From Panax quinquefolius (Eukaryota > Streptophyta > Magnoliopsida > Apiales > Araliaceae), in assembly GCA_020205615.1 (NCBI GenBank), contig CM035166.1, forward strand, positions 93,350,706-93,414,705: DNA of 64,000 nt, read 5' to 3'. The translations under genes and the position numbers were made by a program. The notes under the pieces are model-generated. The model did not search any database. It had not been told where the DNA came from and saw only the letters and a list, made by a program, of their open reading frames with translations. Each line of letters starts with the position of its first letter. Position 1 is the first letter of the stretch. Shown in pieces: positions 1 to 10,668 of this stretch.

Positions 1-2361
1 ATTGCCTCCTACTAGAGATTATACAAACTCAAAATGAGTCCTCATTACAATTATTATCACACTATTTCACGTAATAGTGAGGACTACTAATGCACCATCT
101 AGGACCATCACTCTCCGTTCCCCACTAGTCCCATTTACGTTCTCATTTCCTAAAAAGAACGAAGGAAAGAAAGGGTGAGCTCAACTAGCCCGGAAGAAAT
201 ATTATGACTAAGATAATGCAAAATAATTTATCGTTAGCCTTCAAAATGTTAAACTAATAAAATATAATAAATATCAAGTTTAAGCTGCGGTGAACAAGCA
301 ATCCATTAAAAGAGTCAGTAGAGAATGAAATCTACTATCTTTTATGATTTAAAGGTTTTTCATCACTTTTATCATTTGGGACTCGACAATAAATAATCCA
401 CATCATCGAATCACCCCTCGCATTACTGACCAAGGATATTCTTTAGTATCACGACCACAATTATCCATGCACTACGGGCCAAGAATATTTGTGTATTCTT
501 TAATGGTCATGATCATGCCAACAACTCGCCCATCAATGCGCTACGGGCCAATGAGGACTTTTATCACATCATTTGTAACATTACGGTCATGATTACACCA
601 ATAATCCTCAGTCATAATCATACCAAGTCCATCTACGCACTACTGAATACATATGACTTTCAACAAAATATAAACATGAGGATGATGACAATGATATAAG
701 AATTCAATAAAACAAGTTCAAGAATTAATTTATCTAGGAACGATAACGTCCAAATTGTCAACATGATCTTTGCTTTGTAGAGTAAAAATTCAAGAATGCT
801 CGAAAGAATATTTCCATGAAAAGATCTTTGGATGAAGCGCAAATATTAAAGATATTCCACTAATTTCATGGGTATAGAAGTCAAAAGTTTTAACAAACCG
901 AGTATAATAAAGAATGGAATAACAAAAGAAATCACCGTAATGCGATGTATCGATGACACAGAAGTTATTCCAACGTAATAATAAAGGATGGAACCGGTCC
1001 GGCGTAACGCACGCATACGTGATATTCCGGCGAATAATAAATAATGGAACCGTGTCCGTACGAACGCATTGCATGTGATATTCGGCGAATAATAAAAAGA
1101 ACGGAATATTAGAAGAATGTCACCAAGTATAGGGTAGCCACGCGATACAAGTTATTCCAATGAATAATAAATAATGGAATAACATAAGTTCTTTTCATTA
1201 AGACGAAAGAAAAATAACACCCTCACTTAAAAAAGAAACTCAATATAAGAGTAGGGAAGTAGCGAAATACTTTTCTATAGGTTCTCTTATAATTCTCTCT
1301 ACAGAGTTTCAATTGAATTAAGTAAGAAATAATGAAGGAACGAGCTTCTATTTATAGGAAAATGGAATGAATGGTAACTAATTCATGAACGGGTCCAGAT
1401 TGACTTCTATTATATCTTCAACCAACGGTTCAAAAAAATTAACCACGTCTCCTCATGGAATAATATTGTACCCAAATACCCGAATGCACAATACTAGAGT
1501 GAATAATAAATTAGGGTGAATAGTAACTCGTGAATAGTAACTCATGAATAGTAACTCCCGAACGAAAAGTGTCCCGAATACCCAATTGAACAATATATCC
1601 TCCAGACATCAATTATATTAACACAAATAAGTCCAACACAATGGAACTATAAAATTCATCTTTAATCAACACGAACTTATTCATCATTAATATTATAATT
1701 CACAATATTTAACAACCAGTTGTTCCCGGAAAAAGAGGCGGCTTTCCGATAAAGGATTTCTCCTTATTGGTAGCATGATTAGGTGACCAAACCTCTCCTT
1801 GACGTAACTTCTAGACATTGTCGATATTGCAAATAATAATATGAATAACTTTGTAAATCTCAATTATTGATTTAATAATATATCATATAATGCGAGATGA
1901 TATTGTAATAATAATTGAATCAATAATATGAGAGATATGATCAAAGAATTCTCATTGCAATAATTGAGTATAAACTCGGTGACTTCTCACGTAAGCATCG
2001 ATAATGAATACTGTGTGCTTTCTTGTGCAACTATGCGACATTCTTGTACTTTTACTACTGGGATAGTTCAACGGTTTTAACGGTAACACCTCCGTAGTTA
2101 TTTTCATAAAAGTATTTTTGTCGTTTTCTCGATCCGGCAATAATTCCGTTAATGGGGTCCACCAATGATTGTGTGTTGTACGAATATTCCTGTTAAAACG
2201 AATATTCCCCACCAATTGAATATTATATAACAACTTGCGTACTTTGCAAAATTTATAAATATTACCCACAACTATAATATTATATCAAATCAATACCATC
2301 ATATTCAAAAATATAATTCGAAAAAAAATTATTCTTTATTCATAAAAGTTGGGGTCTTACA
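1..2361 (-). mobile_element. Partial Ty3/gypsy-type LTR (truncated by window edge)
   Basis: The right edge reads GGGGTCTTACA, the reverse complement of the TGTAAGACCCC start of the Tekay-like LTR at 19459, so this is the 5' end of a minus-strand LTR. The body matches 59676-62107 block by block: the ACTATTTCACGTA and AATAGTGAGGA motifs near 60-90, the GGAATAAC repeats near 900-1200, and a TATA box. It interrupts repeat unit A just to its right, because the CAAAAATTGTTCT sequence that follows is the end of that unit. No coding region lies inside; the short ORFs are chance. Whether it is a solo LTR or part of a full element cannot be seen. Confidence 0.8.
1347..1357 (-). promoter_or_regulatory. 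Predicted TATA box of the minus-strand LTR
   Basis: CTATTTATAGG on the plus strand gives CCTATAAATAG on the minus strand. The same motif sits at the equivalent place in every related LTR of the window (20789, 27471, 30708, 61351), which supports a conserved core promoter. Confidence 0.6.
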
Positions 2362-3190
2362 CAAAAATTGTTCTAAAAATTAAATCAGCTAGCTATAACC
2401 AGATGACTCTTAAAAAGTATAGAAAACTTCACATCATTTAAACTAGCTTGATAGGGGGAGTCAATTAGGATATCCAGGTGCCACCACTACCACGTTGTGT
2501 TGTTGGACCAACAAGTTGAGGAGAGGAGGAGGGACTCGGCGTCAATGTCACAGATGCTTCACATAGTCGTCAAAGAATGTTAGAATAATAACCGCTATTG
2601 CAGTAGATATTACAGTCCACTTCCCCCATTTGAGCTTATGTTGATCTGGCATGCATAGTGCAATACCAACAACTATGTCATCTAGTGGCCCTTCTAGGTT
2701 ACACCTGCCTAGCGGCACTATTTGACGAACTAACATACTTACGGTAGAGAATGATAGTGCTGTTCCAAGAAAATACAGATCCATCGTAATGTATTTTTGG
2801 CACTTAGAAACGATATTAATATCATAGGCGAGGACTCCAAACATGTCGATCTTCATCCATTTCCAAATGGTTCTTGTAATCCAGCACCAATCATACTTAA
2901 ACTCGTCTCTTAGCAGAGTTCAACTATTAATAGCCAAAATAAGGCATTTGATACCACCATCATTAGTATAAGGCCAAATTCCTTAGTTAAAACATCATAT
3001 CCCGAAAAAAATGAACGGTCAATGGTATTCTGAATATAGGTCTTATAGTAAAGACTAGACCTGAAAAGCACCAGTCCCGATATTCATAACAAAAGAGAAA
3101 GTTGGTAAAAAATAAACCAGCGTAGCCGTCATCGGAGAACATTTTCTCCCTACAAAACCAAATAAATACACACCACTAGCTCAGTTCAAA
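2362..3190 (-). repeat. Unit A of a ~1 kb repeat, inverted relative to units B-D
   Basis: Read on the minus strand this stretch matches 3184-3980, 4198-4950 and 5198-5965 almost throughout, from the ATGTTCTCCGATG motif to the end of the small coding region. It meets unit B head to head at a perfect hairpin whose arms are CCACTAGCTCAGTT and AACTGAGCTAGTGG (3172-3208). Its far end is cut by the LTR at 2361. Confidence 0.85.
2548..2856 (-). pseudogene. Small membrane-protein-like coding fragment, copy A
   Basis: Open frame of 102 residues, the longest of the four copies. It has a hydrophobic stretch near residues 28-48 and a convincing single transmembrane segment (VISTAIAVIILTFF) near the C-terminus, followed by a short charged tail ending KHL. 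The three other units keep the same reading frame in part, so the sequence was coding before it multiplied. In-frame homology continues upstream of the first Met (WITRTIWKW), so the true protein is longer and this is a 3' exon or a truncated copy. I do not recognise the family. It may still be transcribed, but the head-to-head layout and damage in the other copies favour a relic. Confidence 0.45.
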
Positions 3191-4197
3191 TAATCAACTG
3201 AGCTAGTGGTATGTTTTTATTTAGTAAATGTTCTCCGATGGCGGCTACGCTGGTTTATTTTTTAGTCGCTTTCTCTTTTGTTATGGATATCAGGACTTGT
3301 GCTTTTCAGGTCAAGTTTTTAATATAAGACTTATATCAAGAATACCATTAATAGTTCATTTCTTCCGGGATATGATGTTTTAACTGACGAATTTGATCTG
3401 CATTTGCCTTATTTTGGCCATTTTGGCTATTGATAGTTCAACTCGTGCTAAGAAATATGTTTTAAGTATGATTGGTGATTACAGAAACCATTTGGAAATT
3501 GATGAAGATCGACATGTTTGGAGCCATCGTTTACGATATTAATGTCGTTCTTAAGCGCCAAAAATACAGTACGATGGATTTGTATTTACTTGGAGCGGCA
3601 CTATCATTCGCTGCCGTAAGTATGTTGGTGCGTCAAATGGTGCACCTAGGCAGGTGTATAAACCTCGAAGGGCCACTAGTTGACATGGTTGTTGGTATTG
3701 TACTATGCATGTCAGATCAACACAAGCTCAAGTGAGGTAAGTGGACTATAATATCTACTACAATAGTTGTTATTATTCTAACATTCTTTGGTGACTATGT
3801 GAAACACCTGCGCCATCGACGCTGCGTCCCTCCTCCCCCTCCTCAACCTGTAGGTCCAACAACACGGTGACGCCTGAATATCCTAATTGCATCTCCCTAT
3901 GTAGCTAGTTTAAATGATGAGAAATTTTCTACACTTTTAAGAACCATCTGGTTATAACTAGCTAATTGAATTTTTAAACAGTTTTTGTGATTCCATTGCA
4001 ATAGATTCTCTATCATATGCATGTTGAATTGATTGGTTTATATATGAATTTCTCCAATTAGATTTATGACATGCAAGGACCTCTTTTGTTAGCAGATATA
4101 GACTTTGTCTGTCTAATTGCTCTATGACATGCCTTTTGTTAAATAATTCCCTTATTATGTTTTAATTAACTGTCTGCTATATATATTTGGTATATAA
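3184..4197 (+). repeat. Tandem repeat unit B (~1 kb)
   Basis: Starts at GTTCAAATAATCAAC and runs to the next occurrence near 4198. Besides the coding part it holds a non-coding tail with GATTCTCTATCATATGCATG and a TATATATTTGGTATATAA stretch that recur in unit C and lead into unit D. The period is about 1.0 kb. Confidence 0.85.
3472..3870 (+). pseudogene. Small membrane-protein-like coding fragment, copy B
   Basis: Same protein as copy A, but with an in-frame TGA at 3733-3735 where copies A and D have a tryptophan codon (HKLKWGKW). After the stop the frame continues through the transmembrane segment (VVIILTFFGDYVKHL) and a Pro-rich tail (PPPPPQPVGPTTR) to a TGA at 3868. So one nonsense change separates it from an intact copy. 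The function is unknown. Confidence 0.5.
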
Positions 4198-5197
4198 ATG
4201 CAAATAATCAACTTAGCTAGTGGTGTGTATTTAATTGGTTCCGATGTCTGGTTTATTTTTTCTGACGGGTGCTTTTCAGATCAAGTCTTTATTATAAGAC
4301 AATACCATTGATAGTTCATTTCTTCCGTGATATGATGTTTTAACTAAGGATTTTTGGCCTTATACTGGTGGTAGCAAATGACTTATTTTGGCCATTTTGG
4401 CTATTGATAGTCCAACCCGTGCTAAGAGACAGGTTTAAGTATGATTGGTGTTGGATTACAAGAACTATTTGAAAATTGATGAAGATCGGCATGTTTAAAG
4501 TTCTCGTCTACGATATTAAGGTTGTTCCTAAGCGCCAAAAATACAGTACGATGAATTTGTATTTACTTGGAGTGACACTATCATCGCTGTCGTAAGTATG
4601 TTGGTGTGAAAAATGGTGCACATAGGCAGATGTATAAACCTGGAAAGGCCACTAGTTAACATGGTTGTTGGTAATCATTATGCATGTCAGATCAACACAA
4701 GCTCAAGTGTGGGAAGTGAACTATGATATCTACTACAATAGCTATTATTATTCTAACATTCTTTGGTGACTATGTGAAGCATCTGCACCACTGACGCCGA
4801 GTCCCTCCTCCCTCTCAACTTGCAGGTCCAACAACACATGGTGACACCTGGATATCCTAATTGCATCTCCCTATCTAGCTTGTTTGAATGATGCGAAGAT
4901 TTCTATACTTTTAAGAACCATCTTGTTATAGGCTTATAGCTAGCTAATTTAACTTTTAGAACAATTTTTCTGATTCCATTGTAATAGATTCTCTATCATA
5001 TGCATGTTGAATGATTGGTTTATATATGAATTTTTCCAATTGGACCTATGTAATGCATAAACCTCTTCTGTTAGCATTTGTAAATTTTAATGTCTATCTA
5101 ATTGCACATGTGACATGGCTTTTGTTGAAGAATTCCCTTATTCTAAATGTTATTGTATGTCTTAATTAATTGTCTGCTATATATATTTGGTATATAA
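4198..5197 (+). repeat. Tandem repeat unit C (~1 kb)
   Basis: Third copy. It lacks part of the segment upstream of the coding region, including the ATGTTCTCCGATGGCGGC motif. Confidence 0.8.
4470..4850 (+). pseudogene. Small membrane-protein-like coding fragment, copy C (frameshifted)
   Basis: Clear homology to copies A, B and D over the region encoding MDLYLLG, the DQHKLK motif and the transmembrane segment. Several small indels and changed codons break the frame, for example near 4575 and 4670. It is the most decayed of the four copies. Confidence 0.5.
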
Positions 5198-5965
5198 GTT
5201 CAAATAATCAACTGAGCTAGTGGTGAGTATTTTTTGGTTTACTAAGGAGAAAATGTTCTCCGATGGCGGCTACGCTGGTTTATTTTGTATTCGCTTTCTC
5301 TTTTGTTATAGATATCGAGAATGGTGCTTTTAAGGTAGTCTTTACTATAAGACCTATGTCCATTGACAGATCATTTCTTCCGGGATATGATGTTTTAACT
5401 AAGGAATTTGACCTTATACTATCATGGTGGTAGCATATGCCTTATTTTGGCCATTTTCGCTATTGATAGTTCAACCCAAGCTAAGAGATAGGTTTAAGTA
5501 TGATTAGTGCTAGATTACAAGAACCATTTGGAAATTGATGAAGATCGAAATGTTTGGAGCCCTCGTCTACGATGTTAATGTCGTTCCTAAGCGCCAAAAA
5601 TAGAGTACGATGGATCTATATTTACTTGGATCGGCACTATCATTCGTTGTCACAAGTATGTTGATGCGTCAAATGGTGAAGATAGGCAGTTGTATAAAAC
5701 TGGAAGGGCCAGATCAAAACAAGCTCAACTGGGGGAAGTGGACTGTAATATCTATTGCAATAGTTGTTATTATTCTAACATTATTTGGCGATTATGTGAA
5801 ACATTTGTGCCACCGACGCCGAGTCCCTCCTCTTCCCCTCGCTGGTCCAACAACACAACATGATAGTGGTGACACCTGAATATCCTAATTGTCTCTCCCT
5901 ATCTAATTAGTTTGAATGATTTAAAGTTTTTTATACTTTTAAGAACCATCTGGTTATAGCTAGAA
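5198..5965 (+). repeat. Tandem repeat unit D (~0.77 kb, truncated)
   Basis: Fourth copy. It follows units B and C up to the GAACCATCTGGTTATAGCTAG motif, then switches abruptly to copia gag sequence near 5966, which marks a recombination or insertion junction. Confidence 0.8.
5523..5879 (+). pseudogene. Small membrane-protein-like coding fragment, copy D
   Basis: Open from 5610 to 5879. Compared with copies A and B it lacks about 15 residues between CIKLEGP and DQNKLNWGKW, an in-frame deletion. It keeps the transmembrane segment and a basic RHRRR-like tail followed by Pro residues. An in-frame TAG at 5602-5604 lies just before the open stretch. The family is unrecognised. Confidence 0.45.
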
Positions 5966-5989
5966 GGCGGTAAGCACATAAGTTCATCG

Positions 5990-6268
5990 TTAGCACCTGA
6001 GATAAAGTATGATGTGTTGAAAGAGACTGATTCGAAAAAATTGTGGACAAAGCTCGAGAAGAGTTATGCTTCGAAGTCTCTAACCAGCATATTGTGCTTG
6101 AAGATGGAATTGTACTCCTTGGAGATGGATGAAGGGACGAATCACTATGATCATCTAAATGTTTTTAACATGATAGTATCTCAATTGTTGAATACGGATG
6201 AAAAATTAGAAGATGAGGTTAGTATTTCCATTAAGGTTTTGGTTTTCCACTTTTCTGTTCCATTATGA
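5990..6268 (+). pseudogene. Ty1/copia gag fragment (UBN2-type)
   Basis: The frame reads EIKYDVLKETDSKKLW, then SLTSILCLKMELYSLEM, then NVFNMIVSQLL and TDEKLEDE. This is the pattern of the copia Gag (UBN2) domain: a conserved W, a K-L-x-L-K-x-x-L-Y core, and an F-N motif followed by the D-x-x-L-x-D-E end. Only about 80 residues remain. There is no zinc knuckle and no pol downstream. The sequence that follows (6270-6730) is T-rich, with no other copia domain recognised. Confidence 0.8.
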
Positions 6269-6269
6269 A

Positions 6270-6890
6270 TATTGGTTTCTTAATCCATTTAGGTTTTGGT
6301 TTTCTATTTCATTTTGGATTTGAGTTGTTAATCCATTAAGGTGTGGGATTTTAATATTTAATTATGTCATTTTAGTCTTTTAATATTTTTATTGATCCCC
6401 AAGTAAAATTAGGATTTTACTTATTATAGAGAAGATAAAGTTTGGGTTGTTTCTCTTAGAAATATCGATGTAAGCTCCACAACTTCATTGCTTATGAGAG
6501 TTTATGCAAATCTTCGTGGTTGAGTTATTCAATCATCCATTGGTCTGATGCTTTTTAGAATCTCTTGGTGTGAAATCCTTAGTTTCATACAAAGTGGAAG
6601 GTCTAGAGATCCTTGCATGTCTAGGTGTCAAACCTGGAAACCGTAGTTACTTTTCTCTCAATTTTTGCCTTCTCAATCTCATCCTGCATCAAGGGACATG
6701 TGCCAATGTCATTGTTGAACTTCTTCCAAATTGAATTTCTGACTTAGTTTAAGATATGTTTTCAAATGCTAATGAAATACGCCTTCTTATTAATTCACTG
6801 TTTCGAGTGATGTGTATATATGCACGCGTGCGCGTGTGGGCACGCGACCACGTATGTGAATATATATGTCAAACTGGGGTTAGTTGATGT
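6270..6890. other. Non-coding stretch after the gag scrap
   Basis: No gene seen. It holds T-rich sequence with repeated TTTTGGTTTTC-like phrases that could be the rest of the copia element or its LTR, and an alternating purine-pyrimidine run (GTGTATATATGCACGCGTGCGCGTG) near 6812. Confidence 0.4.
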
Positions 6891-7420
6891 AGGTTTTGGA
6901 AGAATACACAAACTTCTAATAATTGAATGTATCTGCTGTACATACACGCCTTTTACCCTGTCCTTTTTCAGTGGATACTTTCGAGTTTTCTGATTTTTAC
7001 TTTTAATTGAGGTACTTTAAATAAATTGTTATGCATCAGAATTAAGGTTTGTGCCATAACTTATGAAGCCCTTGGACTTGATGCAGCAGGCAGCAAACTA
7101 ACCCCAACTAGTTTGGGATTAAGTCTAGTTGAGTTGGACTTGATTTAGATATTCTGTTTTTGAACAAACGCCTTATGTGGACCAATAGAAATTAATCCTG
7201 ACCAACATATTTAGTCTTGACTTTAAAATGTACTTAATACATTGAGGTAAAGTTATCCTGCAGTGAGAATCAAGGCAAGGAAACAAAAGTTCAAACCTTG
7301 TCACTCATCTCTTTGGAAATGAATATTGCCTATTTAAACCTTTTGCATAAGAGATTTTCTGCTTCTTCATTCACTAGCAGACATGCGGTTATGCTTCATG
7401 GAAATGGAGAAAGTAGTAAT
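6890..7420 (+). repeat. Diverged paralogue of 33940-34410
   Basis: Ordered matches to the region upstream of the F-box relic: GAATACACAAACTT, then GTTATGCATCAGAATTA, GAAGCCCTTGGACTTG, AATCAAGGCAAGGAAA, and CTATTTAAACCTTTTGCATA. Spacing is similar except for an extra block near 7098-7160. No coding region is recognised in either copy, so it is probably a segmental duplicate of promoter or intron DNA. Confidence 0.6.
7098..7136 (+). mobile_element. SINE-like 3' tail fragment
   Basis: AACCCCAACTAGTTTGGGAT followed by TAAGTCTAGTTGAGTTG closely resembles the conserved 3' end of plant Au-type SINEs. No tRNA-like A/B box head is visible upstream, so this is a 5'-truncated copy. The stretch is absent from the paralogous region at 34160, as expected for an insertion. 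Confidence 0.5.
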
Positions 7421-7487
7421 AGACTTATAGTAAAATTAACTTCATAAAGGTACTTGTAAAAATACTTTATAATATTGTTTTTCTAAT

Positions 7488-8498
7488 GAGTAAAATATAC
7501 TAACACCCACTGTAGATAATCATAATAACACTCACCACCCTTCTAGTTTTTTAAGTAATAATCGAAGACTTCTAACTACATAATATGTAACATTCACTAC
7601 CCCTCATGTGGTTGACCAACTAATATTTAAAAATATTTTTAATGTAATGTCTAATACACCTTCAAGTTATAATATTTAATTTCTCCACTAAATATAAATT
7701 TGTATATCATAATTTTACTTTACTTGATCTAATTAATTAAATTATGAAATTGTGCAATAAATAACATAAAAGTCAAAAATAATAAATATTCATTTTATCG
7801 GAAAATAAAGTCATACAATTTTTACTAATTAAATTTCTCAAATATTAAAATTTACATGATATATATTCAAATATATTTTTTCGTAATTAAAAAGTATAAT
7901 GTTAATACCCATAAAAAAGTACAAATTAACGCAATAAAAAAGTCACACTTGAACATAATTATATTAATTATTTTTCTCATATATTAAACTAAACATAAGT
8001 TACACTTGAACATAATTATTTACAATAAAAATGACAAATGTTGTTACTCAAAAAAAAAAAAAAAATATATGAAAAGAATATTTTTTGCAAGATAGAGGTA
8101 GTAATAAATATAATTATATTTTTTATTTAACATTGCATAAAAATAACGTCAATCGTATACTAAAAAATGTAATCAAAATCATAAACATCCCAATTTTTTA
8201 TATATACTCAATAAAATTTAACATATAAAAATTATAATATGAAACTAAAAATTCAAATAATATTTTTTTTTGTTAAGCACCAAAAACTAAACTATCAACA
8301 TACTCAATCACTCTAATTAGAATAGAATTCATTAATAATTTAATTTTAAATTTTTTAATATTTGTATCACTTATCCAAAAATATGTGTTAATTAAACTAA
8401 ATTAGTTTTTTATAAGTTACCACCAATTTAAATGAGATAGTTTTAATTACAAATAAAACTATAATTAAAATGTATTATATTAAAAAAAGGATAATTAA

Positions 8499-8532
<34 letters not shown>

Positions 8533-8694
8533 TATTTAGTAATTAAAATTTGATAAAATACAAGGGTAAATATGTAACTTTATCTATTTAGTCAACCCTA
8601 AAAACTTGCAAGGGTACTAACTGTTACTTAAGAAACTAGAGGGGAGGTGAGTGTTATTATGATTATCTAGAGGGGGTGTCATTGTATTTTACTC
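7488..8694. mobile_element. Mutator-like MITE with ~110-bp terminal inverted repeats
   Basis: The left end GAGTAAAATATACTAACACC and the right end match as inverted repeats (right end reversed: GAGTAAAATACAATGACACC). The similarity runs about 110 bp inward through GATAATCATAATAACACTCA. A perfect 9-bp direct repeat TTTTCTAAT flanks it (7479-7487 and 8695-8703), the target-site size of Mutator-like elements. The interior is very AT-rich with no coding region, so it is non-autonomous. Confidence 0.85.
8499..8532. repeat. (CA)n(TA)n microsatellite
   Basis: A run of CA dinucleotides followed by TA dinucleotides inside the MITE at 7488-8694. Confidence 0.95.
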
Positions 8695-8817
8695 TTTTCT
8701 AATCGATAGAGTAAATAATATTTTTTATGGCTTTATAGGAGGCTAGCAACACGTACGACACTAGACTTGAGACTTCATTTATATCAACATAAAAGAATCT
8801 ATATTGTTAGTTATTAA

Positions 8818-9580
8818 GGCGACAAGTCGAGGCTAGACGATAGCCGAGAGCTTAAGCGCTTAGGCGACAAAGCGCCCGACTAGTCGTTAAAAATGTAAAT
8901 TTTATACGTATATTACTACTTCACAAGCAATACTCTTAAATAGCATTAAAACAAAAACATATTAATATTTTATATTTATATCTCATTTACACTAACTGAA
9001 AACTAAACTAATGAATAAGGAATACTGCAAATATGGGGGTCTAGGGGTTAAAATGTAAACTCAAAAAATTTAGGGGTGATTATGAAAGAAAAATAAGGGC
9101 TTAAATGAAAAGTCTGCAACTTAAGGGATTAGATCTAAAGTTTAAAAAAAATATGAGGTACTAAACTGTATTTCACCCAAGATATTTTTAAATCTCAGTC
9201 TCCTTTTTCTTTTCTTATACAAAAGAAGCAGTCTCCTCTTTCTTTTCTTATACGAAAGAAACAGGTAAGATGAAAACAGTCTCCTTTTTGTTTTCTTCTA
9301 GATCTCTTCTTTTCTTCGGTGATGGCGATGGCGATGGAAGCTTCCGACGGTGACGATCTCTCATTTTCTTCTCTTTCGTTTCCTTCGATATCTTCTTTGC
9401 TTCTCTCTTTCGTTTCCTTTTTTTCTCTGTTCTAGATCGTGCGCCTTGGAAGGTAGTCGGCCAAGGCGCCTAGGCGACGATTCTTCATTAAGTCGCACGA
9501 CTTAGCTGTTTTTACCAAGTTGCCCCTTAGACTTGCTACCGCTCAGACGCCTAAGCGTCGCCTAGTCGACGACTTGATAA
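8818..9580. mobile_element. GCGAC-rich non-autonomous DNA element, copy 1
   Basis: The left end (GGCGACAAGTCGAGGC, then GCTTAGGCGACAAAGCG) and the right end (ACGCCTAAGCGTCGCCTAG, then GACTTGATAA) form imperfect inverted repeats of about 70 bp. A TTATTAA direct repeat flanks it (8811-8817 and 9581-9587), fitting a hAT-like 7-8 bp target duplication. The interior is T/C-rich with GGTGATGGCGATGGCGATG but no convincing gene. A second copy is split across 9761-32310 and shares both ends and the CCAAGGCG plus TTAAGTCG-like inner block. Confidence 0.65.
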
Positions 9581-10668
9581 TTATTAAACCACAAACATGT
9601 GTCATAAAAGTTAAAACACCTAAGTGACAGGAATGAGATTGAGCATAGGCTACCCTGCATTCCACTTTGTAACAGTTGACAGTACATATCTATAAACTAC
9701 CAATAATAGATTTGAAGTTCTCATGTTTTGTGTCTTGTGAGTAGTTCAAAATTCATAGTCGAGGCGACACGACAACTAGGAGCTTAAACACTTAGGTGAC
9801 AAGGCGTCCGACTAGTCGTCCACAAGTTGACAAGTCGTTAACAATGTAAATTTTATACGAATAAAATTATATATATTTAATATTTATAGGGCAAAGGTCC
9901 AAAAATGCCCCTGACGTTTACTCTGATATCCTACTTGCACCCTATACTTTTTTTTCCAAAAGTACCCTAAACGTTACAAATTTAAGGCCAATTGTGCCTC
10001 TCCCGTTAAAAAAATCCAGCTAGACAAACGGACGTGCTAGGCGATTGACACATGGAAAAAATAAAATTTAATAATTACTTTTTATTTTTTTCTTTCTTCT
10101 CTCTTTTCTCTTTCTTCTCCCTCTTTTCTCTCTCCTTTCTTCTTCCTTTGTTCCAAAAATAACAAAACTGAAATCACCAATTGCATTATATGATAATAAA
10201 ATGTATAAAAATAGCTTTTTGGGAAACCTTGGATTGTGTGGAGAGATAGATGGGTTGTGTGATGGTAGAGATAGAGCTAAGAACATGGGTTATGTTTGGA
10301 TGTTGAGGTCAATCTTTATGTTTGCGGGTTTGGTGCTTATTGTTGGTGTCTTTTGGTTCTATTGGAGGTACAAGAATTTCAAGAAGGTGAAAAGAGCTAT
10401 TGATAAATTGAAATGGACATTGATGTCGTTTCATAAATTGAGTTTCAGTGAAGATAAAATATTGGGTGCTCTCGATGAAGATAATTTGATAGGAACTGGG
10501 GCTTCTGGGAAAGTATACAAGGTTGTTTTGAGTAATGGTGAGGCTGTTGCTGTTAAAAAGCTTTGGGGAAGATCAAAATTAGTGGATGATGGAGATGTCG
10601 AGAAAGGCCTGGTTCATAATGATGGGTTTGATGCTGAAGTTGAGACACTGGGAAAGATTAGACATATG

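Noticed and set aside
7280..7320. GTTCAAACC word resembling a tRNA B box
   Set aside because: No A box or cloverleaf around it; no tRNA gene was found in the window.
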